From Bolinopsis microptera (lineage: Eukaryota > Ctenophora > Tentaculata > Lobata > Bolinopsidae): 64,000 bases of DNA. A program made the position numbers and the translations under genes. The notes beneath the pieces are model-generated. The model was not told the DNA's origin, ran no database searches, and saw only the letters and a list, made by a program, of their open reading frames with translations. Location of the stretch: assembly GCF_026151205.1 (NCBI RefSeq), contig NC_087081.1, positions 5,327,246 to 5,391,245 on the forward strand, read 5' to 3'. Of the stretch, positions 36,601-46,944 are shown piece by piece. Position 1 is the first letter of the stretch, and every line of letters starts with the position of its first letter.

Positions 36601-37260
36601 TTAAATCAAAATTTAGTCTTATACTGACACACGACAGTGCTTTCTCGGCAGGCTTAGAGCGGAATATAAAATGAAATGATGGGTTACGTAAACCAATTGT
36701 TTCAATCATAAACAAAGCATGATCTCTTTAGCGACAACTGAAATAGGAACTAAAATGCGAAAGTATAACTGGTTTCATTTGGTATTCCGCTCTTTAAATA
36801 TATTGAATTAAAAATAAACCTACTGAACAACTTCTGATGAATCTAAATTATTAATTTAAAAAAATAGTTAATGATCTATGGCAATATGTTAAAACCAAGC
36901 AATTCAAATTTTGTGACGGAATCCTCGAATGAGTAGATAGCAGTATGTCATCTGCAAAGCAACAAGTCTCAAATATAAAACACGGCGGTGGTGTAAAACC
37001 CAACGTATGTACACTGACTTTTGCCTCCCTCCTGTATATTATGTAATAACATCTATAAACGAATTAAGAGCACATAAAGAGGCTCAGTGCTGGCCTATTT
37101 ACACTTTCTAAGACTCCTCCTTTCAATATGTCTCATAATTATAGAAATTATCATTAAATTCCAGTATATCTGAACAATAATTAAATCACTTACTGTCTGC
37201 TCCATCAGCAAACGACAATGCAAGGAAAAGAAAAGCTAGAAACACCGAGACTCCCGTCAT
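15663..37260 (-). CDS. secreted multidomain C-type lectin, 16 exons, about 730 aa
   Basis: Exons (minus strand, in order): 37,260-37,194; 36,508-36,326; 36,138-35,842; 33,836-33,555; 33,463-33,359; 33,072-32,978; 32,598-32,436; 32,340-32,279; 31,972-31,883; 31,654-31,573; 31,371-31,284; 18,657-18,584; 17,836-17,750; 17,599-17,399; 16,398-16,340; 15,920-15,663. Lengths total 2,193 bases, in phase throughout. Residues 1-20 are a signal peptide. Residues 23-83 are a Cys-rich module (VYYNGHYCCD, CDGS, DSLCC). Residues 84-182 resemble a beta/gamma-crystallin pair (WEFYDGPNFGGRL). A GCWW...EECQKYA module and CC-type modules follow. Residues about 476-625 are a C-type lectin fold (CQSQGGNLATIR, IWKWMNG, NWAYHK, QPNDG). 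The tail is acidic and there is no TM segment. The weakest junctions are the exon 9 and 10 donors (GTTTTT, GTGCTA). It probably binds glycans outside the cell. Confidence 0.85.
16600..16760 (+). mobile_element. MITE relic in lectin intron 14
   Basis: GCCGCGGGCACC, AGTCCGAGACCCC and GAAGTTTGTTGGTC match the family seen at 9,830-10,312 and 47,441-48,075. It sits between lectin exons 15 and 14. Confidence 0.6.
18064..18573. repeat. 9-bp minisatellite in lectin intron 12
   Basis: About 56 perfect copies of TCTAAGGAG lie directly after the exon 12 splice donor (18,583) on the minus strand. The unit is a multiple of three and free of stops. Reading through the donor gives an open frame of repeated Asp-Ser-Leu before a stop at 18,030. 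Confidence 0.97.
18658..19976. other. distal part of lectin intron 11
   Basis: Non-coding. At 18,769-18,840 three copies of GTAACTGTTAAATCG occur. The stretch 18,690-18,760 resembles the reverse complement of about 31,030-31,095 (AAGCCCC, CATTATTA, GGGTCCCA, ATCATGTCACCAAT blocks), an older inverted pair straddling the foldback element. Confidence 0.55.
19977..19985. repeat. target duplication of foldback element, left
   Basis: GAGAACCCC here is repeated exactly at 30,824-30,832. The length may be read as 7-9 because the element ends share bases with it; 9 is the longest fit. Confidence 0.85.
20047..20907. mobile_element. 861-bp MITE nested in left arm, TTA target site
   Basis: Ends read TAGTAGARGCTCTTACGGGC in inverted orientation, flanked by TTA (20,044-20,046 and 20,908-20,910). 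The right arm of the foldback element at about 30,763-30,775 is the empty site: with the MITE and one TTA removed the two arms align base for base. TTA duplications are typical of PIF/Harbinger elements. It has no transposase. Confidence 0.92.
21851..22190 (-). repeat. reverse-oriented minisatellite monomers of left arm
   Basis: About ten diverged copies (ATCTAGAGTTAACGTTACAT blocks) face the opposite way to the main array, continuing the inverted symmetry of the element. They differ from each other far more than the main-array copies do. Confidence 0.85.
22191..22345. other. centre (loop) of the foldback element
   Basis: This is the unpaired spacer between the arms. It has an internal direct repeat built on GAGGTCGAAT and AACTTCATAG. 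There is no ORF of note. Confidence 0.7.
23084..23236. repeat. 153-bp insert in the array, copy 1
   Basis: A unique sequence (from CATAAGGGAGTTATGTGCC to AAGCCTCTTGATTT) replaces part of a monomer. It recurs at 24,082-24,234 with the same edges, 998 bases on, so a block of about 1 kb was duplicated after the insertion. Confidence 0.9.
24082..24234. repeat. 153-bp insert in the array, copy 2
   Basis: It appears identical to 23,084-23,236. It resembles no gene or repeat that I recognise. Confidence 0.9.
28285..28766. mobile_element. 482-bp MITE inside the array, 8-bp target site
   Basis: Ends CTAAGATGAGAAGTACG are inverted repeats. GGTATAAT, part of the array monomer, is duplicated on both sides (28,277-28,284 and 28,767-28,774). 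Because the monomer sequence is known, the 8-bp duplication is certain. Eight bases fits hAT-like or P-like transposition. Just inside each end lies a second shared block (GAGTCGGACTTTTCAA) in direct orientation. Confidence 0.93.
30824..31283. other. target duplication (right) and proximal part of lectin intron 11
   Basis: GAGAACCCC at 30,824-30,832 is the right copy of the target site. The rest is non-coding up to the exon 11 donor at 31,283; 31,030-31,095 is the older inverted partner of 18,690-18,760. Confidence 0.7.
32902..32986 (-). repeat. five tandem copies of the exon 6 splice donor (17-bp unit)
   Basis: The 17-bp unit GCTAACTCGGTAAGTAC on the minus strand holds the last 9 coding bases of lectin exon 6 and the GTAAGT donor. 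It occurs five times. The first copy (donor at 32,977) keeps the frame. Using the second would add 17 bases and shift the frame; the third and later would bring in an in-frame TAA. Confidence 0.93.
33944..34700. repeat. 42-bp telomere-like minisatellite in lectin intron 3
   Basis: About 18 copies of a unit containing CCCTCACCCTTACCCTCACC and CAGAGGTCCCCGACA lie upstream of the exon 4 acceptor. The preceding 33,880-33,905 reads ACCCTAACCCTAACCCTCACC, i.e. true TTAGGG-type repeats on the minus strand plus variants. Confidence 0.95.
34886..35013. repeat. irregular TAGTGAC repeats
   Basis: Repeated TAGTGACTTA/TAGTGACATATT blocks lead into the tRNA-like head of the following SINE; related copies flank its inverted partner at 35,816-35,835. 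Confidence 0.8.
35014..35371 (+). mobile_element. tRNA-derived SINE, plus copy
   Basis: The head has an A-box-like TGGCTCAGTTGG and a B-box-like GGTTCAATTTCC, as in pol III promoters of tRNA genes. A body and tail of about 280 bases follow. It pairs with the minus copy at 35,477-35,815, tail to tail. It lies in lectin intron 3. Confidence 0.8.
35372..35476. repeat. AT-rich spacer between SINE copies
   Basis: T-rich low complexity forming the loop between the two inverted SINE copies. Confidence 0.8.
35477..35815 (-). mobile_element. tRNA-derived SINE, minus copy with folding tRNA head
   Basis: On the minus strand 35,814-35,740 resembles a tRNA: 7-bp acceptor stem GACCAGG/CCTGGTC, TAGCGCAGTTGGTTAGC D arm, a TGC-like anticodon region and GGGTTCAAATCCC T arm. 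The D stem is imperfect and the copy is followed by the family body, so it is a SINE head rather than a working tRNA gene. Confidence 0.8.
36895..37036 (+). mobile_element. truncated, diverged copy of the 766-bp MITE
   Basis: GACGGAATCCTCGAA, CATCTGCAAAGCAAC and AAATATAAAACACGGCGG match the last 150 bases of 50,945-51,710; the terminal repeat is mutated. It lies in lectin intron 1. Confidence 0.85.
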
Positions 37261-40180
37261 TGCTAGCAAAATATCAATAGACGACAAAGCGAAAAACCAC
37301 TAGAGACACGTCAAATACATGGTTTACTGAGGGTCAACATTTCGAAAACCCCGTTAAAAATGAGAATAGGATATTTGTTATGTCTATGTTGTGAGTTTGT
37401 TTTTGGATGAAAGTCTTAAACCGAGATGGTTGGGAAGTTTGTTTGAGATATGAGTTTAAACAAAGTTTAACTTATTCACACAGGTAGTGCATAATCTTTA
37501 TACATTTTGGTGATTTTTTTTATCGAAATCTTTCAAATCGATCAATTACATACAAATTTACACTATGAATGAACAACATTAAATATTCTCAAAAGTATAA
37601 GACTCCGATAAAATCAGATTTTCTAGGACGAAATGTATGTAATCAAAGGACCTGAGGGTCACCAAAACACAGATGTTGAGAGCAAAAAGCACCTCCTGCA
37701 CAATTCAATCAATAACTCATGGTAGAGGATAGTTGTAGTAGTAACGACAAATAATAGGCGGTTATAAAATCGTTCAATGTAGTGAGGTTCAAATATTTCA
37801 GATTACACCAACTGATACATTTCTTTGGAATACAGGGATTTCTGGTTTCCTATCTTCATTCTTTCCCAACATTCGGCTAACCCTTATAATATTCTGCAGC
37901 TACTCACTTCTTAATATAGTATGTTTCTTAGCTCTCCCCCGATCACTCTATAAGAGCTCGAGTCAGCTCAACAGTATATATTTAGTTTAGTCAATGCACC
38001 AGAATTCGCGACATAAAACTTGAAGATAATCGCAGTAGGAATGTGTTTTGGGCTCAAGGAGGATGTGAGAGAGGAATAATAAAATGAGCTTGATTGGGAA
38101 CCGGAGTGGAGGGCGGAGGACACAACTAGGGCTTCATCAGACTATAGTTAACTGCCACGCTTAGGAGTTGTGCGAGAGAATAAATCTTTCCTGACAAAGC
38201 TAATTTGATGAATTAGTACTGCCGCTGGCAATAGTCTGGTACATCAGATAGCGAGGTTGTCTCAGTGATATATCAAACAGTTAAACTAGCAACCTGTCCT
38301 ATAGTTTTAGTATTTTCCGGATCAGTCATCTGATTAGGTTGATGAACGTCACGAACAGGAGGTTCAAGGAATCTTCGCAAATTTAATTGTCAGATGAGCT
38401 AGAGTCTGTAAAAGGAGATGGTGTCGTATTATCTTGTAATGACAAACTGGTATAACTTCAGTCATAAGTTAATAAAACAATAATAAATGGATTGGTTTTT
38501 ACCACATTTATTTTTAGGCTCTAAGTCTAACGACCACTAATAAAGTTATAATACATAGGTATTATGATATTGTGTAGAGAATGATTGCTATAACCTTATT
38601 ATTGTTTATATAATATATAGTTGTAGGTATATATCGTATTGTGATTTGTGTCTATTATAAGTGTGTCATCCCGAGATGGTTCCACGCCCAATTCACTATA
38701 CAAAATTTAAGCGACCCAAGAAGTTGGTGACAGCAAATCCGCTACTTATTGGTTAAACTCGTTCCTAGTTAGTTCCTTATATCTAGTATTGACTTTAAAT
38801 TTGACACGACTTCAACAGTCAACACCTCAAAGTTGTATCCCAGTTACAGTACCAGTGAGGCTTCACCTACCTCTATTTCTAACAACGACCAATCACAGCT
38901 TCATACATGCAAGTCACGTGCCACCCCACCCATCACTCACAGCTCCGTCTGGCCTACGTGGAAAGTTTTAAGACAAGTTATTTTTGTTACCGACGAGAGT
39001 TAGTTTTAAGACAAGTTATTTTTGTAACCGCACAATTACCGCCTTATTCTGACAAAATTATTCTGAGTCACAAATCAAGCCCTCGTTTTAGCTCGAAATC
39101 TAAAATAATGTTGTCTATTGATCGAGCCGTCAAGATCCCTGCAGCCCCGACATTTATGTAATGTGTGATTAAAAAGTGTTTTAAATTTGTTCAGTCTTCT
39201 CCAGACCAATGTCGCTTTGACATTCAGCTATTCTAGTTTTCATGTCGATTGCTGGTATTACTATTGGCGGAAAAACAAATTACTGTCAAAATCTATGCAC
39301 CAATTAAATTATTAGAATATCGTTGTCGTAAGATCAAAAATCTGAAGAACACTTAAATTATCATAATATTTACAAATGAGATAACCAAATTACATCATTC
39401 TTTCAACGAAGTAAATTTTTGGAGCGGGAAAATGGGTGAGATTAGTCTGCAAGTGGGTCGAAACTTTATTCAAATTTTAAACTAATTACAACACTACAAA
39501 TCTATTACATTTATTGAGCAATGTAAGGAGTTATTGCAACGTCTCGTCCATGACAACGTCGCGTGTGACGAAGCGTCGACAACATTTTATTTATAACACT
39601 CATCTTGCCCCAAATAATCGAATTTATTCAAATCAACACAAAATTATCCTTATCAAATAAACTTCGTGTCTCGCTCAATCGGCATCATTCGTGTTCTCGT
39701 ATTACATTAAATACAGGGAGACCGATTCATAAGAATAAGATGTTTCTAACCCGCCCTGTAGTAGTTACTAGTATTACTATTAGTATTAGTAATTAGTATC
39801 GTCATTACTTTTATCAGTGCGTATTTAGGCTGATTTCCTTTTAACAATCTAAACAACCTTTCGTATAATTTGTATGTTTCAAGAACCCCCCCCCCCCCTG
39901 GCCCCTTCACGATTTCCTCACCTTGTCAACGATTCTGCATGATATTTTAACAGCGTCCCAGCAACATCACCAATTAGTGTAGTTTCCTACTGTAATATAT
40001 AGCTGTAAGCTACATTTTGTCGAGGGACTTAATATGCATGTTAATAGTCTATATACTAGCTTACTAGGTATATGTAATATTTTATAGCATAGTCTGTGAG
40101 CTCTAACTTGGAAATTGAATATGTTTGAATCAAGTTCAGCTATTAAAAAACATAGAAAACATTTGGTTACGAAGCCACAC
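37261..40180. other. intergenic, upstream of the lectin gene
   Basis: AT-rich with no convincing exon. The lectin promoter should lie in the first few hundred bases, but no TATA or other decisive motif was found. Two copies of GTTTTAAGACAAGTTATTTT occur at about 38,965 and 39,005. A 14-bp C-run lies near 39,885-39,898. Confidence 0.5.
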
Positions 40181-40450
40181 TATTATCATGATTAAAAAGT
40201 TGGTAACACGATCGCCACCCAAGCAGAAGGACCGGGTTCAAATCCGGTCGGATGCAAATCGGTCAGTTACCAAGCTGTGATTTGGTACAGCTTCGGCTGG
40301 TGATACACACTCTCTGGCTCGTATGACTAACCCCCCTACAGCTAGTATAGTGCCTCGGCACAGAGTGGCTTAGGGTTACTGAAAAGGAGATAAGAACCTC
40401 AGGCCATCCTTGTATCTTGTATTGTGTTGTATAGCGAACAGTAACAAAGT
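40181..40450 (+). repeat. possible tRNA-derived SINE
   Basis: TTGGTAACACGATCGCC then CCGGGTTCAAATCCGGTCGG gives spaced A-box-like and strong B-box-like sequence with a GC-paired T arm. No full cloverleaf is formed and the 200 bases that follow are of unknown nature, so a SINE relic is more likely than a tRNA gene. Confidence 0.45.
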
Positions 40451-40623
40451 GAGACAACGATCCTAGCCTACTAATAGTAGTAGTGTCTCACGTTGTCTCA
40501 CGTTGTACTATAAGTTTAATGGCAGATAACAAGGGTAATATACTATATAATGTTCCATGTCTAATATTATCCTTTAACATCACACCCAAAAACCATAGAA
40601 ATAAGTTGTGAGTCTGTAAATGA

Positions 40624-41020
40624 TTGCCACAGCAACGCCCCACGCCAGTATTGAGCTTACCATATTTCTGTCGATTACTAATCCTCGTTAATTTCTGTAC
40701 ATCAATAATAATCACTTTTATTGTGACACTTTCCCTGGTTTGTGCTTTTGCCTCCAGTAATGACGGACTGGAGGTCCGAGCTCTGTCATTTGGTCGAACA
40801 ACAGCAGATTATGTACAATTCCAACCTGGTGATATGTATCCGTTCTTTACTTCCTTTAGGCTTTATCATATGCTCATGGATGAAGAGACTTCATGATGCG
40901 AGTACACCGATAGTGTTGCATTACTATCCAGGAAATGTCATCGTCGGAGACAACAGATATTATAATTATGTTAACATGCACCTAGATCTAAAAAGAAAGT
41001 TCCCAGAAGCTAAACTTATA
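40624..41020 (+). pseudogene. pentraxin-like exon with broken frame
   Basis: The first frame (from ATG 40,624) gives a hydrophobic, signal-like segment and then RTTADYVQFQPGDMYPF. The second frame, from about 40,862, gives ICSWMKRLHDASTPIVLHYY and GNVIVGDN to a GT donor at 41,021. Read together these look like the N-terminal half of a pentraxin/LamG-type jelly roll (TSF..CSWMK). A one-base shift near 40,860 separates the halves. A 31-base intron (GTGATA...CTTTAG) would also restore the frame but would be very short and would remove matching residues. No downstream exon was identified. Confidence 0.45.
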
Positions 41021-41524
41021 GGTATGCAATGGTATATTATTCGTGATGGGTAAAAATTATAATTTATACTCGGAAAAAACCACAAAAATGTTTGGAACGA
41101 TGATGATTGGCATTGATAATATTCAGGATTGAAACTTTATTAAAATTCCCTCACCACTAGCCGAGATAATAGGTTTATAATTAGGTAATGGGTCCATTTC
41201 GGGTTCATACAGGGTTAGAAATGCTGCAAATGCAATGGGAAACAATTACAAAAATGCTTGAACGGCTGCAGATGATTGATATTGATAAGATTAGGGTAGG
41301 ACTTGAACCTGCAAGAAGCTGGGAGTTTCATACAAATCAACTTAACATTCTATACAGGTCAATTGCGGCCTAACAATACCTGCCCCTATTAGTAGTGATC
41401 ATTCGTTTTGTCGTCAATATTCTTTTGTAAACGCGTCTAAGATTGGTGCTGGTAGTGATTCTCTTGATTTTTTCCTAGAAATCTTCCCAACATCGTTACG
41501 GGTTCATACTTGCAATATACTTTA
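41021..41524. other. non-coding, weak internal duplication
   Basis: 41,025-41,135 and 41,225-41,310 share CAAATGCAATGG, ACAAAAATG and GATTGATATTGATA-type blocks, an old local duplication. No gene. Confidence 0.4.
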
Positions 41525-41812
41525 CACCCCAGTTCCATGGCCGGATATTATGCCAAATTATTAGACGGAGATCGTCTACTGATAGTTCTCCGGATATTTC
41601 TCCGGATTGCAGTTTCACGACCGGAGACCATCTACGGTAATTTTTTTGATTCTGTATGATTCTGTATGAATTAATCTCCGAGAAATTCCCGGAGAGCTTC
41701 ATCTCCGTCTAATACAGTAGACGGAGCCGGAGAATCATCTCCGGAGATGATCTACGGGAAATGGACCTCCGTCTAATAATTTGGAATAATATCTGGCCAT
41801 GGAACTGGGGGG
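41525..41812. mobile_element. Harbinger-like MITE with TTA target site
   Basis: About 46-bp inverted ends contain CCCCAGTTCCATGGCC and CAAATTATTAGACGGAG. TTA flanks both sides (41,522-41,524 and 41,813-41,815). The interior is rich in CCGGAGA/TCTCCGG motifs forming secondary hairpins. Non-autonomous. Confidence 0.85.
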
Positions 41813-41815
41813 TTA

Positions 41816-43346
41816 GACGCACTCAATAAGTTAATTATGAACATGATGACTGATGAGACACAACTATAAATATTATCAAAATGTTGATGACTGATGTTAT
41901 TGATACTGTGCTAACTTGCTAAATACTTAAATAGTTATACAATGTGACCAGCTCTTTATACTTGATATCTCAATTATTTTACCTCGATCAATACCTCAGT
42001 CAATAACTTGAATAGAGAGTAAGAAAAATTGGTTTAAAAAAAGTAATACAGCGAAGAACAGCATGTGATAATACTAGTGTGCTACTTATTCCGAAGTAGA
42101 ACAACAAGCAGCAAGGAAAGTTGGAAAACTATAGATTTGTTCATTTTTGAAATGGCTGATTTGTAATTTTTAATCGGTTCGATCCATGTCTATTGTCTAC
42201 TGTAAATTGTGATTAGTGTCGACTGTCGTCGCAATAAGTGTTTTACATTTTCATTTACGATGCACGATGACTCACTCAGTTTCAAAATGCGTATTCTGAT
42301 TTTTAAGATATCCCGCTTTCATCCTGTTTTCTGCTAAGAATCATTTATAAACAAAAACCTAATTTGTGACGATTCAATTAGTACACGGATCATGGTTGAG
42401 GGAACTTATGAGTGTTACAAAACTGCCCCAAGAAATCCATTTAATGGCCTTTAAAATTTAATAAAGTGATAAGGTCTTGGTAATGACATTTTAGGATATT
42501 ACTCGTAAGATCATTGCCCGAAATATGGCGTCGAAAATCCAAACATTCTGCAGCCGTACAGGGTGGCTGACTATTGATGGAATATTCTGATATTGTGATT
42601 TTCTATTAACCGTTAGAAGAGGTCATCAGGTTGATCTTCAAGTTGGAGTATGGAATATTCTTTGATCGACTGTTCCAGATATACATACATTTCATTTTAA
42701 AAGTTGCATTGATTCTAGTCGTGTAAATTACCTGCTGTATTATTATTTTAAGAATCTAAAATTTATAGTTTGTTGATTTCAATGATGAAATAAGAATCAG
42801 TAGAGTTTAGGATTGCAGGTTGCTCGTAGAACTTCACCACGTGTTACTTCTCTTCTAATTTTTGTTTAGAATTTATATTAAAAGATTATATAATTAATAA
42901 CCAAAATAATACTAGGACGTGACATAAGTCATAACTCTGTCTTCATATGATGAGCTGCTCTACCCTTTATTTAAAATTATGTAGGTGATAGGTATGGCTT
43001 ATAAGTCATATTAGCGCACGGCAGTTATCATTACACTAGATACTAGAATTACTATTGTTCATGAGAAATAGTATATTTATCAAGGATTAAATCTTAAAGG
43101 ATTACATCATAAATTTCGATCAAATTATCGAAATAAACCGATAACGATTTGACCCAATTATCTGCAGGCAATATTGATGAAATGATTAATTACTGGATCT
43201 TCTTCTGCCAATAATTAACTATTCTTAGCTATTTCGCGTTGAATGGCGTGACTAACTTTCTAACTTTATATAGGGCCGCTTCATTTCTTATTTTGACTGA
43301 CTGATATCTTCACCAGAGAGCCGGAACAGACCGGCCGCATGTCGTA
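41816..43346. other. intergenic, upstream of the PLAT/GCC gene
   Basis: AT-rich; no exon, repeat array or clear element. A TATATAGGGCC-like sequence at about 43,267 lies 80 bases before the start codon and could be core promoter. Confidence 0.45.
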
Positions 43347-46300
43347 ATGGCTCACATTTTGCAGACAGTATTATTTCTCTCCTTTCTGTTCATCGCAACC
43401 TCAGGTTAGTCCTTTTCTCATTTGTAATTTTAACGCAACTCGCAAACAATTTGTGTATTTCATTTGTTGTGAGTTGGTTATGAAAATTGTTGAAAGAATG
43501 TTAAAATGTGGAGAGTGAGTGAAGGAGTGGTAATTTAGTTGCCCGGTAATATAACCTACTATTATAATAAGTATAACAGTTAACTAACCAATCAATCAAT
43601 TAACGAATAAAAAATCAACCATTTGTTACTTAGCTTTAACCTTATTTGTAGAATCTTAAACGGTTATTCAGTAACCTTACTAATACTATAACTTACTCTA
43701 TAATAAAATCTCTACAGATGACTACACCCTACACGCCCGGCTTAAAACAGTGACACTAACCCACGAAACTGGCCCTGGGCGCTGGGACGGAAGTAGAGAA
43801 ACAGACTTTTACTTCACCCTGGTGGGCACTAAAGCTGAATCAGAAGAACAGCTCTGTCATGCTAACCGAGACCGGGGCTCTGCTGGTACTGTCATGATAT
43901 TTATTACTGATATTTATTACTGATATTTATTACTGATATTTATTACTGATATTTATTACTGATATTTATTATTGATATTTATTATTGATATTTATTACTG
44001 ATATTTATTATTGATATTTATTACTGATATTTATTACTGATATTTATTATTGATATTTATTATTGATATTTATTACTGATATTTATTACTGATATTTATT
44101 ACTGATATTTATTACTGATATTTATTACTGATATTTATTACTGATATTTATTACTGATATTTATCACAGATATTTATTACTGATATTTATTACTGATATT
44201 TATTACTGATATTTATTATTGATATTTATTACTGATATTTATTACTGATATTTATTACTAATATTTATTGCTGATATTTATTACTGATATTTATTACTGA
44301 TATTTATTACTGATATTTATTACTGATATTTATTACTGATATTTATTACTGATATTTATTACTGATATTTATCACAGATATTTATTACTGATATTTATTA
44401 CTGATATTTATTACTGATATTTATTGCTGATATTTATTACTGATATTTATTACTGATATTTATTACTGATATTTATTACTGATATTTATCGCTAATATTT
44501 GTTACTGATATTTATTACTGATATTTATTACTGATATTACTTCACACATCTACGTTAGTGTTCTTCTTGGTCATTTCATGTTTAATTCATCTACTTCACA
44601 TCTACTTCACGCTCTCACTACAGGCACCTGCACGTTTGAGTTCGACGCTAAACTGGGGAAGTTGCTGAGAGTAAAGATAAGAAATGCGGGAGATAACCTC
44701 TGGGCGGTGGTTAGCATTGATGTTGATATTAACGGGAGGAAAAGGGGAACTTGGGATGGGTTCAGGAAAGTGATGAAGTTTAAGACAGTTTCCATACTTG
44801 TGGAGTCGATTGAGAACGAAGAGTTTGGTGAGCTTGTGTTTGGACCAGCGCAAGGTGAGTAAACTCATTTGAGAGATTCTATTCAGTATCGAACTTTGTG
44901 AAACTGTACTTCATGGTAACCACTTCTTGGTTTATTATATTAACAGGCTAACAAAAGGCCAACAAAAATAGTATCATATCGATTTAATAATAGGATCTAT
45001 TACGTGTATTTCTATTCTAGTTAAGGACCATCACCAATATTTATATAGAAATATACTTTATATCTAAACTTAAAGTATGGCAAAACTTGATGTCCATCAC
45101 AAACTTTCTAAGCCACTTGAAAAAACAACTTTGCAAGGAATGGGTCACTATAAGCGGCAACTATAAAAGTATAAAACACTAACTCCGTACCCAAGATTCC
45201 CCAGTTTCGTGTGTGGCGGGAAATTACGCGTTGAACGGGGAGTGCGTGGAGTGCGGAGAAAACACCTACAGTTGGGAGGGGTCTTACGCTTGTACTGAGT
45301 GTCCGGAGGGAATGTTCTCCGCTGCTGGCTCTACTGATGAGAGTGATTGTGAATATGGTAGGGGTTTGATATATTCTTGTTTGTCGAATATCTTTAGTTG
45401 TGAACATCGTAGAAGGCTGTGAATTCATTGACGGTGTTTATTTTATGATTTATCATTAAGTATATGTCAAACAATTAACTATTTGTTGTGGCTTCTTGAC
45501 ACAGTTAAATATCCCACTTCCCAGAACTATGCTCAGCCGGCTATTACTGGACCTTGGCTGGATGCCAGCGATGTTGGAAGAACACTTACAGTGAGGATGG
45601 AGCCTTCCTTTGTACTGATTGTCCTGATGGATCGTTTTCAAAGCCTGGCTCTACTTCTCTAGCTAACTGTAGATATGGTAAGAGTTAAAGAGTCGATTAT
45701 TGGTATTTTAGTTCGAATTTGTATTTCACGGACAGGTCTGTATTAAGCTTGTTACGTGGATTTTAATTTTTCAGCCTTAAAACAACCTATAATATATATT
45801 TAAATATTTTGGAAACTTGGGAGCTCGTTATTATTTTTTCTGAATGGATAAATCATCAAGTGATCAAATTCAATAGCTTAGATAAACTTATTTCATAGTA
45901 ATTTTTTTAATGAACATTTAATTGGTGTTTCCGTAATTTATTATTTTTACTGATGTTCTAGACTTCTTAGATTTGTACGGCAAACAGTATTGCATGTGTA
46001 TTCTACGTTTTAAATTCTTTATCATGCAATTCTTGTAACTATTCTTTCAGTTTAAAATCGTTTAAAAAAATCTTAAATTTAGAAAAAAACAGAAACAATT
46101 GTTTTGTATTCAACCACATCCTTTTAAAATGTTCAAAACATATGACTGCTAAATCAACTCTTAATTTCAGAATAAATAACAGCTAAACCAACTCTTAATT
46201 TCAGAAGAAATAACAACATATGACTGCTAAACCAACTTTTAATTTCAGAAGTTATAACTACATGTGACTGCTGGACCCCGGAATGCGGCTACTGTGCCAA

Positions 46301-46757
46301 CCCAAACTGTACCATCAAACAAGACCTTCAAAACTCTGATCACGGCATCGAGATTTTAGTCCACTCCATCGTTAAATGGAGGAGATACAGCTCAATTGTG
46401 TTGTACGACGAACATGGACGAGGGATTGGGAAGTTCCAGTGGAACATTGGCAGATTGTTTCTGACTGGCTGTGTTCAGTGTCGTACCCCTCCAGCCTTGA
46501 GGAAGGCAATCGTTAGAAAGGGGGAGACATCATGGGGGCTGTTCATGAAGGATGGTGTAATTGAGGTTAGCATTAATGGAGTGACTCTTTACAAGCAGGA
46601 ACTTGTTGGTGAGTGTAAGGAAGTTTACGGGAAGGTGAAGAGGTTTGCTTTCTATGATATGGGGTGTTCTAACAAGTTTTCTTATGTTCCTGGTGAGATG
46701 GAGTTGGGGGACAAACTGACCAGCACATGTTCCGGGAGGTGTAACCAACAAGGGTGA
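43347..46757 (+). CDS. secreted PLAT-like / GCC2-GCC3 repeat protein, 6 exons
   Basis: Exons 43,347-43,404, 43,718-43,885, 44,624-44,854, 45,205-45,357, 45,525-45,677 and 46,249-46,757 join in phase (1,272 bases, 423 aa). Residues 1-19 form a signal peptide. Residues about 20-150 look like a PLAT/LH2 beta-sandwich (RETDFYFTLVGTKAES, LLRVKIRNAGDNLW). Residues 153-203 and 204-254 are two Cys-rich repeats of the GCC2/GCC3 or TNFR-like type (CVECGENTYS, CTECPEGMFS). Each repeat sits on its own 153-bp phase-1 exon, so they arose by exon duplication. Residues 255-423 are a Cys-containing C-terminal domain I do not recognise (CDCWTPECGYC). No TM segment. An extracellular binding or matrix role is likely. 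The start is the ATG opening the signal peptide; an upstream ATG is followed by TAA. Confidence 0.85.
43895..44539. repeat. 13-bp minisatellite in intron 2
   Basis: About 50 copies of TGATATTTATTAC begin nine bases after the exon 2 donor. Rare variants (ATTG, CACAG) occur, and a ...CACAGATATTTATT... segment recurs about 210 bases apart, showing block duplication. Confidence 0.97.
46153..46248 (+). repeat. triplicated 3' splice site before exon 6
   Basis: TTAATTTCAGAA occurs three times, with AG at 46,170, 46,204 and 46,248. Sequence on both sides (ACTGCTAAA.CAACT upstream, ATAAC...GACTGCT downstream, the latter shared with exon 6) is also repeated, so the duplicated unit spans the intron-exon border. 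Only the last site keeps the frame open; the upstream ones meet stops within a few codons. Confidence 0.88.
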
Positions 46758-46938
46758 TACTTCCACTTTTTATGTAGGACTTCTTTATAATGAACTTTAC
46801 CATTAAAATGTTACCATTAAAAATGTGTTTTTTTATGATTTATTCTTTGGGAATAATCGTTAATTTTAAAACTGTATCATATTTCAGTTTCAGGATTTGC
46901 ATTGGATTTTTGTAAATTTTTGTTTGAAGTAATTTGTA

Positions 46939-46944
46939 AATAAA
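46939..46944 (+). terminator. AATAAA polyadenylation signal
   Basis: It lies 182 bases after the PLAT/GCC stop codon in AT-rich sequence with no competing AATAAA before it. Confidence 0.5.
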
